Positions 16,880 to 24,953 of a stretch of DNA of 64,000 nucleotides are shown here, piece by piece. This DNA is from VAYN01 sp964540905 (GTDB lineage: Bacteria; Actinomycetota; Thermoleophilia; Solirubrobacterales; 70-9). The stretch covers positions 81,316 to 145,315 of the forward strand of contig CAZIOS010000003.1 in the NCBI GenBank assembly GCA_964540905.1. Direction: 5' to 3'. The notes under the pieces were generated by a model. The model was not told the DNA's origin, ran no database searches, and was given only the letters and a program-made list of their open reading frames with translations. Every line of letters starts with the position of its first letter. The stretch's first letter is position 1. A program made the position numbers and the translations under genes.

Positions 16880-17602
16880 TCAGGGCATCCGCGTGGCCGC
16901 TTCCCTGCGCGAAGCCCAAGTAGCCAGCGGCGCCGCGGTCAGCTCTTCCCAGGCGGCGTCCTCGCCGAAGTACTGCATCACCACGAAGTGCAGCAGCCCC
17001 GGCAGCATCTCCGGCGCCGTCTCCGGCTCGTCGCTCATCAGCTTGGCGCGCACGAGAGTCTCGATTGCCCCTACCATGAAGGTTGCCGTCACAGGAGGTG
17101 GAGCTTGGCGAGAGGGAATCTCGCGGCGAGCGCTGTCAATGGCGCTGGAGAGGCGCTCCATCAAAAGATCGTGCTGTTCCAACGCCGCGCCGCCGGCGAC
17201 GTGCGCCTCGACGAGCAGGGCGCGGGCGAGCGCGGGCTGGTTGGCGCAGAACTCGAGCAGCTCGGCCATCCCCGCCCGCAGGCCCTGGCGCCAGCTCGGC
17301 TGGCGCTTGGCGACGCCGATCAGTCGCTGGCCGAGCCAATCGGCGGCGTCGCGGTAGGCCTGCGCGAAGCAGTCCTCCTTGTCTTCGAAGTGCTTGTAGA
17401 AGGTCGCGCGGCTGGCGCGGGCGCGCTCGATCACGTCCTGGACCGAGATGTGCTCGAAGCCTCGCTCGCCGCTGACCAAGAGCATCGCCTCCAGCAGCCG
17501 CTCCCGCGCCGGCCGCACCCGGTGGCCGGGAAAGGGAGAGATCGAGGTCACCATCTCGGTCTCGGGAGTCGCTTCGGGGGTTCGATCGGTCACGGCCCGC
17601 AC
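16880..17602 (-). CDS. TetR family transcriptional regulator
   Basis: 240 residues from GTG 17602 (a second GTG nine bases on is equally possible). The helix-turn-helix is ARERLLEAMLLVSGERGFEH, ISVQDVIERARASRATFYKH, FEDKEDCF, the standard TetR layout. The ligand-binding C-terminus has no recognisable specificity. It is divergent from a second TetR gene at 17727, with an AT-rich control region between, and its 3' end faces repeat A2. Targets unknown; lipid or fatty-acid genes are common for such regulators. Confidence 0.88.
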   Translation of the reverse strand: MRAVTDRTPEATPETEMVTSISPFPGHRVRPARERLLEAMLLVSGERGFEHISVQDVIERARASRATFYKHFEDKEDCFAQAYRDAADWLGQRLIGVAKRQPSWRQGLRAGMAELLEFCANQPALARALLVEAHVAGGAALEQHDLLMERLSSAIDSARREIPSRQAPPPVTATFMVGAIETLVRAKLMSDEPETAPEMLPGLLHFVVMQYFGEDAAWEELTAAPLATWASRREAATRMP

Positions 17603-17726
17603 TTTCTGAAAACAAACTCCTTTTGTCTAGATATAGCAGCTTTCAGAGACGCCACTGGCCAGAACGTCGAAGTTTTTAGAGAAAATGAAAATAGACACCA
17701 GGTGAACGTTCTGGTATCTTGCAGGT
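17603..17726. promoter_or_regulatory. AT-rich divergent promoter of two TetR genes, with inverted repeats
   Basis: CCAGAACGT (17659-17667) and ACGTTCTGG (17706-17714) are inverted 9-bp arms, a likely TetR operator pair. TATCTT at 17715-17720 is only 6 bp before ATG 17727, suggesting either a leaderless or a further upstream start. On the minus strand, TATATC in TATATCTAGACAAAAG may be the -10 for the other gene. Confidence 0.45.
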
Positions 17727-18416
17727 ATGCCGAAGCAGCAGCGCCCGCTCTCGGAGCGCCTCTCGAAACTGCCGCCGGGGCGCCACCTGATCCCCAGCGA
17801 CTTCGTCTCGCAAAATCAGCGCGAGCGGATGCTGCTGGCGATGGCGGAGCTGGTCGCCTCGCGGGGCTACCAGAAGACGACGATCGAGCTGATCGCGAAG
17901 ACCGCACGGGTCGCCCTGGTCACCTTCTACGAGCAGTTCTCCAGCAAGGAGGAGTGCTTCCTGGCGGCCTTCGACGAGAACGTCGACGCCGCCCGCGAGG
18001 TCTTCGCCGAGCTGCTGGATCCGGAGCAACCCTGGCAGGAGCAGATCGCCACCGGCCTCGAGATCTTCCTCGAGATGGTGGCCAAAGAGCAGGCGCGGGC
18101 CAAGCTCTGCATCGTCGAGGCCCAGGCCGCCGGCTCGGCGGCGCTGGCGCGCTACCAGGGGATGCTGGAGGGGGTGGCGCCGAAGCTGCGCGAGGGGCGG
18201 GAATTCAACCCGCGCTCGAGCCGGCTGCCGGACGGGCTCGAGGTGGCGATCGCCGGCGGCATCGCCTGGCTGGTGCACCAGCGGCTGGTCGCCGACGAAG
18301 CCGACGGCCTCAAGGCGCTGCTGCCGGAGATGCTGCAGGTCACGCTGACGCCCTACGTCGGCGAGGTCGAGGCGGGTCGCGCCGCCGATGCGGCTCAGGC
18401 GCGGGTGGCCGCCTGA
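17727..18416 (+). CDS. TetR family transcriptional regulator
   Basis: 229 residues from ATG 17727. After a basic leader containing LPPGRHLIPSDFVSQNQRER come LLAMAELVASRGYQKTTIEL and TARVALVTFYEQFSSKEECF, the TetR helix-turn-helix. The leader with PxGRHxxPxxFVxQNQRER also appears in the TetR at 19126, so the two are paralogues. The gene is followed by, and its end may overlap the longest form of, the next TetR gene. Confidence 0.9.
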   Translation: MPKQQRPLSERLSKLPPGRHLIPSDFVSQNQRERMLLAMAELVASRGYQKTTIELIAKTARVALVTFYEQFSSKEECFLAAFDENVDAAREVFAELLDPEQPWQEQIATGLEIFLEMVAKEQARAKLCIVEAQAAGSAALARYQGMLEGVAPKLREGREFNPRSSRLPDGLEVAIAGGIAWLVHQRLVADEADGLKALLPEMLQVTLTPYVGEVEAGRAADAAQARVAA

Positions 18417-18450
18417 GGTCAACGAGCGCAGGGGGCGGGGCGAGGCGGAT

Positions 18451-19086
18451 GTGAGCGCGCGGGCCCGACTCGGGGGCGCTGTCGAGGAGGATCCGGCCCG
18501 CGAGCGGATCGCCCTGGCGCTGGTCGAGCTGGTCGGCGCGCAGGGGCTGGAGGCGACGACGGTGGCGATGGTCTGCAGCCGCGCCGACGTCGACCGCGCC
18601 GGCTTCGATCGCTGCTTCACCGGCAAGGAGGACTGCTTCCTGCGGGTGCACGGTGAGATCGCCGACGAGTTCTGCCGCCGCGTCAAGGACGCCTACGCCG
18701 GGCCACGCAGCTGGCACGATCGGATCTGGGCGGCGGCCTGGGCGGCGATGCGGTTCCTCAAAGAGGACGCGTTGAGAGCGCGCTTCTTCGTCGTCGAGAT
18801 CAACGGCGCCGGCAACCGCGCGCAGGCGCGCCGCGACCGGATCCTGCAGGGCTTCGCCGACCTGATCGACGCCGGTCGCGACGAGCTCGAGGACCCCGCC
18901 TCGGTCTCCCGCAGCACCGCCGAGATGGTCACCGGCGCGATCTACGGGACGATCCTGATCAAGATCAGGGCCGGCGCGATCGAGCGCGGCGAAGAATTCC
19001 TGCCGGAGCTGGTCTACATGGCGACCATGCCCTACATCGGCGCCCGCGCCGCCGAGGACGAGCTGCTGGTGGAGCCGCTGCGCTGA
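18451..19086 (+). CDS. TetR-like regulator with a degenerate DNA-binding helix
   Basis: GTG 18451 follows GGGGCGAGGCG; an ATG at 18388 inside the preceding gene would add 21 residues. In 211 residues, RIALALVELVGAQGLEATTV and MVCSRADVDRAGFDRCFTGK correspond to the TetR helix-turn-helix, but the recognition helix reads DRAGFDRCF where TFYxHF is usual. It may bind a different site or have lost tight binding. It lies 34 bp after the preceding TetR stop and is probably co-transcribed with it. Confidence 0.8.
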   Translation: MSARARLGGAVEEDPARERIALALVELVGAQGLEATTVAMVCSRADVDRAGFDRCFTGKEDCFLRVHGEIADEFCRRVKDAYAGPRSWHDRIWAAAWAAMRFLKEDALRARFFVVEINGAGNRAQARRDRILQGFADLIDAGRDELEDPASVSRSTAEMVTGAIYGTILIKIRAGAIERGEEFLPELVYMATMPYIGARAAEDELLVEPLR

Positions 19087-19125
19087 GCGCCACCAAGGCG
19101 GCGAGACGTGGGGTATCGTCGCGGG

Positions 19126-19830
19126 ATGGCCAAGGCGGAGGCGAAAGGCAAACGCAGGCGGGGACCGGCAGCCACCGCGGACGCCACCGCATCTGCGCGG
19201 CTGCCGGCCGGCCGCCATGGCTTGCCACGCGAGTTCATCGCCCAGAACCAGCGCGAGCGGATCATCACCGCCCTGGTCGACATCGTCGCCGAGCGTGGCT
19301 ACAACGCCACCACCGTCTCCCACATCACCAAAGCGGCCTCGGTCTCGCGCCGCACCTTCTACGAGCACTTCGCCGACAAGGAAGCCTGCTTCCTCGCCGC
19401 CTACGAAATGGTCGCCGACCACATCCGCGACTCGATGCAGGTCGCCGCCGAGGCCTTCGAGGAGTGGCCGCAGAAAGTGCGCGCGGCGCTGGGGACGATG
19501 CTGCGCTTCCTCGCCGGCGAGCCGGAGCTGGCCCGGGTCTGCATGATCGAGCCGGTCGCCGCCGGCGGCGAGATCGCCGCCAAGCACCGCGCCTCGATGC
19601 AGGGCTTCGTCGAGATCCTCAAGGCGGGCCGCCCCGAGCACAGCGGCACCCGGCCGCTGCCCGAGGCGACCGAGGCGACCCTGGTCGGCGGCATCGTCTC
19701 GCTGATCGTGCGCGAGATCAACGCCGGCCGCACCGAGCAGCTGGAGTCGCTGCTGCCCGACCTCGTCGAGCTCACCCTGGCCCCGTACCTGGGTGCGGAG
19801 AAAGCCGCCGAGCTGGCGCGGTCCGGGTAG
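19126..19830 (+). CDS. TetR family transcriptional regulator
   Basis: ATG 19126 gives 234 residues with a lysine/arginine-rich leader (AEAKGKRRRGPAATADAT), then PAGRHGLPREFIAQNQRER, IITALVDIVAERGYNATTVS and ASVSRRTFYEHFADKEACF. It is close in layout to the regulator at 17727. It ends nine bp from the convergent end of the polyamine permease operon, which it could control. Ligand unknown. Confidence 0.9.
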   Translation: MAKAEAKGKRRRGPAATADATASARLPAGRHGLPREFIAQNQRERIITALVDIVAERGYNATTVSHITKAASVSRRTFYEHFADKEACFLAAYEMVADHIRDSMQVAAEAFEEWPQKVRAALGTMLRFLAGEPELARVCMIEPVAAGGEIAAKHRASMQGFVEILKAGRPEHSGTRPLPEATEATLVGGIVSLIVREINAGRTEQLESLLPDLVELTLAPYLGAEKAAELARSG

Positions 19831-19839
19831 CTAGCCTCG

Positions 19840-20688
19840 CTACGGCACCGCCGTCGCCTCGGTCTCGACCGCGCCGGCCCCTTTGCCCGCCGCGACCCCG
19901 CCCTCCTCGCGGCTGAGCCGGTGGGCCAGGTAGACGGGGACGATCGAGATCAGGATCACGATCACGGCGACGGCGTCGACGATCGGCAGCTCCTTGGGGC
20001 GGAAGAGGTTGCGGAAGATCCAGATCGGCAGGGTTTCTTCGCCGGCGCCGATCGTGAACGTGGTGACGATGATCTCGTCGAAGGAGAGGGCGAAGGCGAG
20101 CAGGGCGCCGGCGGCGAGGGCGGTTTTCATGCTGGGGAAGGTGACGAAGCGGAAGGTCTGCCAGGTGTCGGCGCCGAGGTCGGCGGAGGCCTCCTCGAAG
20201 GAGCCGGAGGTGCGGCGCAGGCGGGCGACGACGTTGTTGTAGATGACGACGATGCAGAAGGTGGCGTGGCCGACGACCACGGTCAGCAGGCTGAGCGGGA
20301 TGCCGAGGACCTGGGTGAAGGTGTTGCTGAGGGCGACGCCGGTGACGATGCCCGGCAGGGCGATCGGCAGGATCACCAGGAAGGAGATCGTCTCGCGGCC
20401 GAAGAAGCGGTGGCGGGCGACGGCCATCGCCGCCAGGGTGCCCAGCAGCAGCGCGATCGCGGTCGCGATCAGGCCGACCTCGATCGAGGTGAGGAGGGCT
20501 TCGCGGGCAGATTCGCTTTCGAAGGCCTTGCTGAACCAGTCCAGGGTCAGGCCCGGCGGCGGCCACTTGAGGATCTTGCTCGAGTTGAAGGCGTAGATCC
20601 CGATCACGATCAGCGGCACGTAGATGAAGGCGAGCCCGAGCCCGACCACCCCGCGCAGCAGCGCCTGTGCCCGTCGCGAGAGCCGCAT
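19840..20688 (-). CDS. potC: ABC transporter permease, PotC-like
   Basis: 282 residues with six predicted membrane segments, beginning RGVVGLGLAFIYVPLIVIGI. The coupling (EAA) loop reads EEASADLGADTWQTFRFVTF. Its ATG shares one base with the TGA of the preceding permease (TGATG). It is the last gene of the four-gene operon ATPase, binding protein, PotB, PotC. Spermidine/putrescine-type substrate is inferred from the binding protein. The tail EEGGVAAGKGAGAVETEA is acidic/Gly-rich. Confidence 0.88.
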   Translation of the reverse strand: MRLSRRAQALLRGVVGLGLAFIYVPLIVIGIYAFNSSKILKWPPPGLTLDWFSKAFESESAREALLTSIEVGLIATAIALLLGTLAAMAVARHRFFGRETISFLVILPIALPGIVTGVALSNTFTQVLGIPLSLLTVVVGHATFCIVVIYNNVVARLRRTSGSFEEASADLGADTWQTFRFVTFPSMKTALAAGALLAFALSFDEIIVTTFTIGAGEETLPIWIFRNLFRPKELPIVDAVAVIVILISIVPVYLAHRLSREEGGVAAGKGAGAVETEATAVP

Positions 20689-21575
20689 CAGACGTGCTCG
20701 AAGGCGCCCAGCTTCCGGGCCACCGACAGGTAGGCGATCATGACGACGATCGGGACCAGCGCCAGGGCCGCGGCGAAGGGCAGGTCGTTGGTGATCGAGG
20801 AGGCGATCACGGTGCCGATGAACTGGCTGTTGGAGACCAGCCTGACCGTGATGAAGTCGCCCAGGGTGAGCGAGAAGGTGAAGATCGAGCCGGCGACGAC
20901 GGCGGGGAAGGCGAGCGGCAGGATCACCCGCCGGAAGGTCGTGAACGGCTTCGCGCCGAGGTCCTCGGAGGCGCTGATCAGCGAGTCCGGGATCCGTTCC
21001 AGGCCGGCGTAGATCGGCAGGATCATGTACGGCAGCCAGAGGTAGCTCATCACCAGCCAGACGGCGGTCAGGCCGTAGCCCGGCCCGTGCAGCCCGAGCG
21101 GGTTCAGCGCCCAGTTGATGACGCCGTCCTCGGACAGCATCGTCCGCCAGGACAGGACCTTGACCAGGTAGCTCGACCAGAGTGGCATCAGCACCGCGAT
21201 CACGAGGATCGCCCGGCCGCGCCGGGTCGCGACCTTGGCCATGTAGAAGGCGATCGGGAAGGCGATGACGGCGTCGGTGAGGGTCACCAGCACCGCCGTT
21301 CGCACGGTCCGCCAGACGATTTCCCGGTAGACGGGTTCGTTGACCAGCGATTCGAAGTTTTCGAGGCTGAAGCCCTTGACGACTTCGCCGCTGAGCGAGT
21401 TGACGGTCCAGAAGGCGGTGATCAGCAGGACCGCCAGGGAGCCCAGGTAGAGGACGACGAGCCAGGCGCTGGGGCCGGCCAGGAGCGTCCCGACTTGGAG
21501 GCCGGGACGACCGTGGAAGAGGCCGGCGAGCCTGCGCCCCGCCGGCCTCTTCACCGCGACTGCCTCAGTCGTCAT
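20688..21575 (-). CDS. potB: ABC transporter permease, PotB-like
   Basis: 295 residues; ATG 21575 follows AAAAGGG. Six membrane segments, for example AWLVVLYLGSLAVLLITAFW, and an EAA loop SASEDLGAKPFTTFRRVILP characteristic of polyamine/Fe/thiamine type importers. It pairs with PotC to form the channel. It lies 18 bp after the lipoprotein gene and overlaps the PotC gene by one base. Confidence 0.88.
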   Translation of the reverse strand: MTTEAVAVKRPAGRRLAGLFHGRPGLQVGTLLAGPSAWLVVLYLGSLAVLLITAFWTVNSLSGEVVKGFSLENFESLVNEPVYREIVWRTVRTAVLVTLTDAVIAFPIAFYMAKVATRRGRAILVIAVLMPLWSSYLVKVLSWRTMLSEDGVINWALNPLGLHGPGYGLTAVWLVMSYLWLPYMILPIYAGLERIPDSLISASEDLGAKPFTTFRRVILPLAFPAVVAGSIFTFSLTLGDFITVRLVSNSQFIGTVIASSITNDLPFAAALALVPIVVMIAYLSVARKLGAFEHV

Positions 21576-21593
21576 CGACCCTTTTCAAGCCGC

Positions 21594-22793
21594 CTAGCCT
21601 TTGATTTCGGTCCAGGCTTTGACCCAGTCGTTGTAGTCCATGCAGTTGTCTTCGCCGTTGCCGCATTCGGCCAGCGGCGTCTCCCAGTAGTAGACCCGCT
21701 TCCAGAACGCCGGGTTGTCGGCGTGGTATTCGGTGCAGAAATTCTTGTTCTTGGTCTGGTCGCAGGCCAGGCTCTGCGCCGGCGCCTCGCCGAAGTATTC
21801 GGCGACCTCGGCGTTGGCCTTCGGCGAGATGATGTAGTTCATCCACATGTACATGCAGTTGGGATGTTTGGCCTTGGAGCTGATCATCCAGGTGTCCGAC
21901 CATCCCGTCGCGCCCTCCTTGGGCAGGAAGCCCTGGCTGGCCGGGCTCGCCGCCACCGGCACGCCTTCTTCCTTCAGCGCGAAGTACTGGTACTGCCAGG
22001 TCGTGCCGAGTTCGTCGTCGCCGCTGCCGAACGCCTGGATCTGCTTCGCCGCTTCGGACCAGTATTCGCCGACGTTGGGCTGCTGTTCCTTGAGCAGGTT
22101 GACCGCCGCTTCGAACTGTTCTTCGTTCAGCTCGTAGGGGTTTTCGATTTCCAGCGCCGGTTCGTGGTACTTGAGGTAGACCGCCGCTTCGGCGATCGAC
22201 ATCGGGTCGTCGTACTGGCTGATCTTGCCCTTGTACTTGGCCGCCATCTTGGGGTCGAACATCACGTTCCAGGAGGTCGGGGCGGGCTTGACGCTGTTGG
22301 AGTTCCACATCAGCAGGTTGGCGCCGCGGCCGTGCGGGATCCCGTAGTGGACGCCTTCGAAGGTGTTGTAGGGCTGGTTTTTGAGGTCCGGGAAGACCGT
22401 CTTGTAGTTGGGGACGAGGCTGACGTTGACCGGGGCGACCTGGTGCGCGGCGACCAGACGCGCGGTGGCGTTGCCGGAGGCGGAGACACCGTCGTACTGG
22501 CCGGTTTTCATCAGGTCGACCATTTCGTCGGAGGTGCCGGCGACCTTGTCGCTCACCTTGCAGCCGGTTTCCTGTTCGAACGGCTTCACCCATTCGGGTT
22601 CGACGTAGCCGGCCCAGGAGATCAGGTTCAGCTGACCCTCGCCCTTGCCCAGCTTCTGCAGTTCTTCGCCACCGCCACCGCTGCCGCCACCGCTGCTGGA
22701 GCTTCCGCAACCGGCAAGTACGAGCATGAAGGCGACGAGCCCCGCGACTACCAGCCAGGCGTTGCGAGCCGCATGATCGTCCTCTCTCCTCAT
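21594..22793 (-). CDS. potD: Polyamine-type substrate-binding lipoprotein, PotD-like
   Basis: ATG 22793 overlaps the ATPase stop (ATGA). 399 residues: a signal peptide with lipobox LVLAGCGSSSS, a Gly/Ser linker, then a PotD/PotF-type fold (LNLISWAGYVEPEWVKPFEQ, FPDLKNQPYNTFEGVHYGIP, GANLLMWNSNSVKPAPTSWN). Anchored to the membrane, it delivers the ligand to PotBC. Extra cysteines near the C-terminus (SLACDQTKNKNFC, LAECGNGEDNC) probably form disulfides. Putrescine, spermidine or a related organic cation is likely. Confidence 0.9.
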   Translation of the reverse strand: MRREDDHAARNAWLVVAGLVAFMLVLAGCGSSSSGGGSGGGGEELQKLGKGEGQLNLISWAGYVEPEWVKPFEQETGCKVSDKVAGTSDEMVDLMKTGQYDGVSASGNATARLVAAHQVAPVNVSLVPNYKTVFPDLKNQPYNTFEGVHYGIPHGRGANLLMWNSNSVKPAPTSWNVMFDPKMAAKYKGKISQYDDPMSIAEAAVYLKYHEPALEIENPYELNEEQFEAAVNLLKEQQPNVGEYWSEAAKQIQAFGSGDDELGTTWQYQYFALKEEGVPVAASPASQGFLPKEGATGWSDTWMISSKAKHPNCMYMWMNYIISPKANAEVAEYFGEAPAQSLACDQTKNKNFCTEYHADNPAFWKRVYYWETPLAECGNGEDNCMDYNDWVKAWTEIKG

Positions 22794-23794
22794 GGTGCTA
22801 CCTCCTCCATCGTCGATTTGCCCTGGACGGCGGCCGCGTGCTCCGGGCGCCATCCCACCAGGACCTCTTTGCCTTGCTCGGGCGCGCCCGACGACGCGCC
22901 CTCCACGTTCTGCCTCACAAGCTGAAGGGTGCCACCGGCGTCGAGCGCGACCGTGAAGCGGGTGACCATCCCCGCGTAGGCGGTCTCGGTGACCCTGCCG
23001 CGCTCGCTGTGCAGGCCGTCGCCGGCGCCGCCGTCATCGAGCAGGAAGATCTTCTCCGGCCGGATCGTGATCCGTTCGCCGCCGCGCTCGATCACGTTGG
23101 AGACGCCGACGAAGCCGGCGACGAACTCGTTGACCGGGCGCTCGTAGAGCTCGCGCGGCGAGCTCACCTGCTCGATCCGGCCCTGGTTGAAGACGGCGAT
23201 GCGGTCGCTCATCGTCAGCGCCTCGTCCTGGTCGTGGGTGACGTAGACGAAGGTGATCTCGACCTCGCTCTGGATCGCCTTCAGCTCGACCTGCATCTGC
23301 TCGCGCAGCTTCAGGTCGAGCGCCCCCAGCGGCTCGTCGAGCAGCAGCACCTTGGGCCGGTTGACGATCGCCCGCGCCAGCGCCACCCGCTGGCGCTGGC
23401 CGCCGGAGAGCTCGCTCGGCCGGCGCTCGGCGTGGTCGGGGAGGCGGACCATCTCCAGCGCCTCGTCGCGGCGCCTCGCCCGCTCGACCTTGTTGACGCC
23501 GGCGACCCTCATCCCGTAGGCGACGTTCTCGCCGACGGTCATGTGCGGGAACAGGGCGTAGTCCTGGAAGACGGTGTTGACGGCGCGGTCGAAGGGCGGC
23601 ACGCCGCCGACCTCCTCGCCGGCGAGTTCGATCGAGCCGCCGCTGGGATCCTCGAAGCCGGCGATCATCCGCAGCGTCGTCGTCTTGCCGGAGCCCGACG
23701 GACCGAGCAGGGTGAAGAACTCGCCGCGCCCGATCTCGAGGTCGATGCCCGCGACGGCGACCACCTCGCCGTAGTGCTTGCTGAGGCTCGTCAA
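22790..23794 (-). CDS. potA: ABC transporter ATP-binding protein, PotA-like
   Basis: 334 residues from TTG 23794 (first usable start, LTSLSKHYGEVVAV; no good ribosome site). Walker A GPSGSGKT, Q-loop FQDYALFPHMTVGENV, signature LSGGQRQRVALARA, Walker B VLLLDEPLGALD and switch VTHDQDEA are all intact. A TOBE domain follows (ITIRPEKIF, GWRPEHA). It powers the PotBC permease and is first in the operon; its stop overlaps the PotD start. Confidence 0.9.
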   Translation of the reverse strand: MTSLSKHYGEVVAVAGIDLEIGRGEFFTLLGPSGSGKTTTLRMIAGFEDPSGGSIELAGEEVGGVPPFDRAVNTVFQDYALFPHMTVGENVAYGMRVAGVNKVERARRRDEALEMVRLPDHAERRPSELSGGQRQRVALARAIVNRPKVLLLDEPLGALDLKLREQMQVELKAIQSEVEITFVYVTHDQDEALTMSDRIAVFNQGRIEQVSSPRELYERPVNEFVAGFVGVSNVIERGGERITIRPEKIFLLDDGGAGDGLHSERGRVTETAYAGMVTRFTVALDAGGTLQLVRQNVEGASSGAPEQGKEVLVGWRPEHAAAVQGKSTMEEVAP

Positions 23795-23912
23795 TCTGAT
23801 GTCGGGGGGTAGGGCCGCTACAGGCTTGACGTTATCCGAGCTGTTCAGGAAAGCAAGGACAATTAGGACGTGGCGGTTTAGACGGGGTGGAGTACGGGGG
23901 CGTAAGCGAGGT

Positions 23913-24025
23913 GGGAGCTGGGCGCCCCTTTCGCTTGCTGGGATTTTCGCCGCTAACGGCGCATCTCTCGCCGACGGGCACTGCGAAAATCAGGACGCCG
24001 CGCGCTTCAGGGGCACCCAGCTCCC
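23913..24025 (+). repeat. Palindromic repeat family A, copy 3
   Basis: 17-bp arms (23913-23929 and 24009-24025, one mismatch) around a 79-bp core that matches copy 1 at roughly 73 of 79 positions. GCCG-CTAA-CGGC forms a tiny hairpin in the core. It lies on the 3' side of the NlpC/P60 gene and upstream of the potA start. The remaining bases of the 325-bp gap (23795-23912) show no gene. Confidence 0.9.
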
Positions 24026-24044
24026 GTCCCCGCAAGCCTCGGCC

Positions 24045-24148
24045 TCATCGCCCGCCACCCGGCGGGCTTGGCCACGGTTCCGCTGGGAGGGGGTACAGAC
24101 CCCTCCTCACTACCGCCGTCTAGTAGCCCGCCGGGTGGCGGGCGATGA
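24045..24148. repeat. 23-bp inverted repeat duplicating the 3' end of the NlpC/P60 gene
   Basis: Arms 24045-24067 and 24126-24148 are perfect inverted copies, 23 bp each. The right arm is inside the NlpC/P60 gene and encodes its last residues FIARHPAG; the left arm is non-coding. The 58-bp spacer contains the stop codon and a smaller hairpin GGAGGGG/CCCCTCC. The whole could act as a 3'-end structure. It abuts repeat A3. Confidence 0.75.
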
Positions 24149-24677
24149 AGCCTTCGTTGCTCAGCAGTTCTTCGTGCCAGCGCGGGCCCGTGCCGCTGGC
24201 GTCGCCGGCGGTGTCCCAGCGGAAGCCGGCGATCACGGCGTAGGCGTGGCCGGCGTTGGCGTAGACCGTGATCCAACGACCTTCGCCGGGGAGACCCCAC
24301 TTCTCGAGCGGGCCGGAGGGCTCGGGGCTTTCGAGGAATTCGCCGCCGTGGAGCGCGAAGCTGACGGAGCCGGAGCAGTCGTAGCCCTTGTCCCACCAGC
24401 GGGTGTGGCCGCCACCCCAGATGTAGGGTTTGGTGCGGATCTTGTTGGCGGCTTCGATCACCCCGACGACGCGGGGCGGAGCGCTCTTGGGGGGGATCAG
24501 TTCGCCGGTCGACAGCAGCTTCGCTTTCGCCGTCGGGGTGCAGATGTCGACTTCGGCCGGGGCGAGGCCACCGGTGGTGCAGCGGGCGGAGGCGCTGCCG
24601 GGGGCGAGGACGCCGATCACGACCAGCGCGGCGGTTAGAGCTAACCCCGCTTTGAGCCTGAAATTGTTGAACAACAA
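24120..24677 (-). CDS. Secreted NlpC/P60-like cell-wall hydrolase
   Basis: TTG 24677 lies 8 nt after AAAGGAG, which decides this unusual start. 185 residues: a signal peptide (AGLALTAALVVIGVLAPGSA), then a compact C40-peptidase-like domain with KPYIWGGGH, GYDCSGSVSFAL (catalytic Cys) and GHAYAVIAGFRWD (catalytic His). It probably cleaves peptidoglycan stem peptides. The gene is preceded by a c-di-AMP riboswitch, the classic control of actinobacterial wall hydrolases. Its 3' codons are duplicated inverted downstream. Confidence 0.88.
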   Translation of the reverse strand: MLFNNFRLKAGLALTAALVVIGVLAPGSASARCTTGGLAPAEVDICTPTAKAKLLSTGELIPPKSAPPRVVGVIEAANKIRTKPYIWGGGHTRWWDKGYDCSGSVSFALHGGEFLESPEPSGPLEKWGLPGEGRWITVYANAGHAYAVIAGFRWDTAGDASGTGPRWHEELLSNEGFIARHPAGY

Positions 24678-24691
24678 ACCGATCTCCTTTG

Positions 24692-24820
24692 TCGGCCTAC
24701 GGGGTTAGCTGTCGGGCTGGCGCGGAAGGAGCCTGCGCCCCCGCCTGAACTAGGCGAGTTAGCCCCGAAAACGTGGTTCCCCCGTTCCCGCTGTGCGTGT
24801 TGGCACCCGGGACTCGGCGT
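24692..24820 (-). promoter_or_regulatory. c-di-AMP (ydaO-yuaA) riboswitch
   Basis: On the minus strand the leader contains, in order, CGCCGAGTCCCGG, GGGAACGGGGGAACCAC, TTTTCGGGGCTAA, CTCCTTCCGCGCCAGCCCGA and CAGCTAACCCCGTAGGC. These are the conserved blocks of the ydaO motif in actinobacteria. It lies directly before the AAAGGAG of the NlpC/P60 gene. Binding of cyclic di-AMP is expected to turn expression off, as known for this class. Confidence 0.93.
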
Positions 24821-24953
24821 TTCGGTTCTACGGACCGGCGGCAGTGTAGACGATCCTCCGGCCGCTTGCTCATAAAACCCAAACATTTAGTTGCCGTTCG
24901 CACTTGCATCCCGGATTCCTGTCGGCAGCACTGCTGCTAGCTTGCGTTTTGGG

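Noticed and set aside
16721..18454. Open frames that read through the family A repeats and the TetR genes
   Set aside because: The shared peptide text comes from the repeated DNA, not from a conserved protein; no starts or ribosome sites support them.
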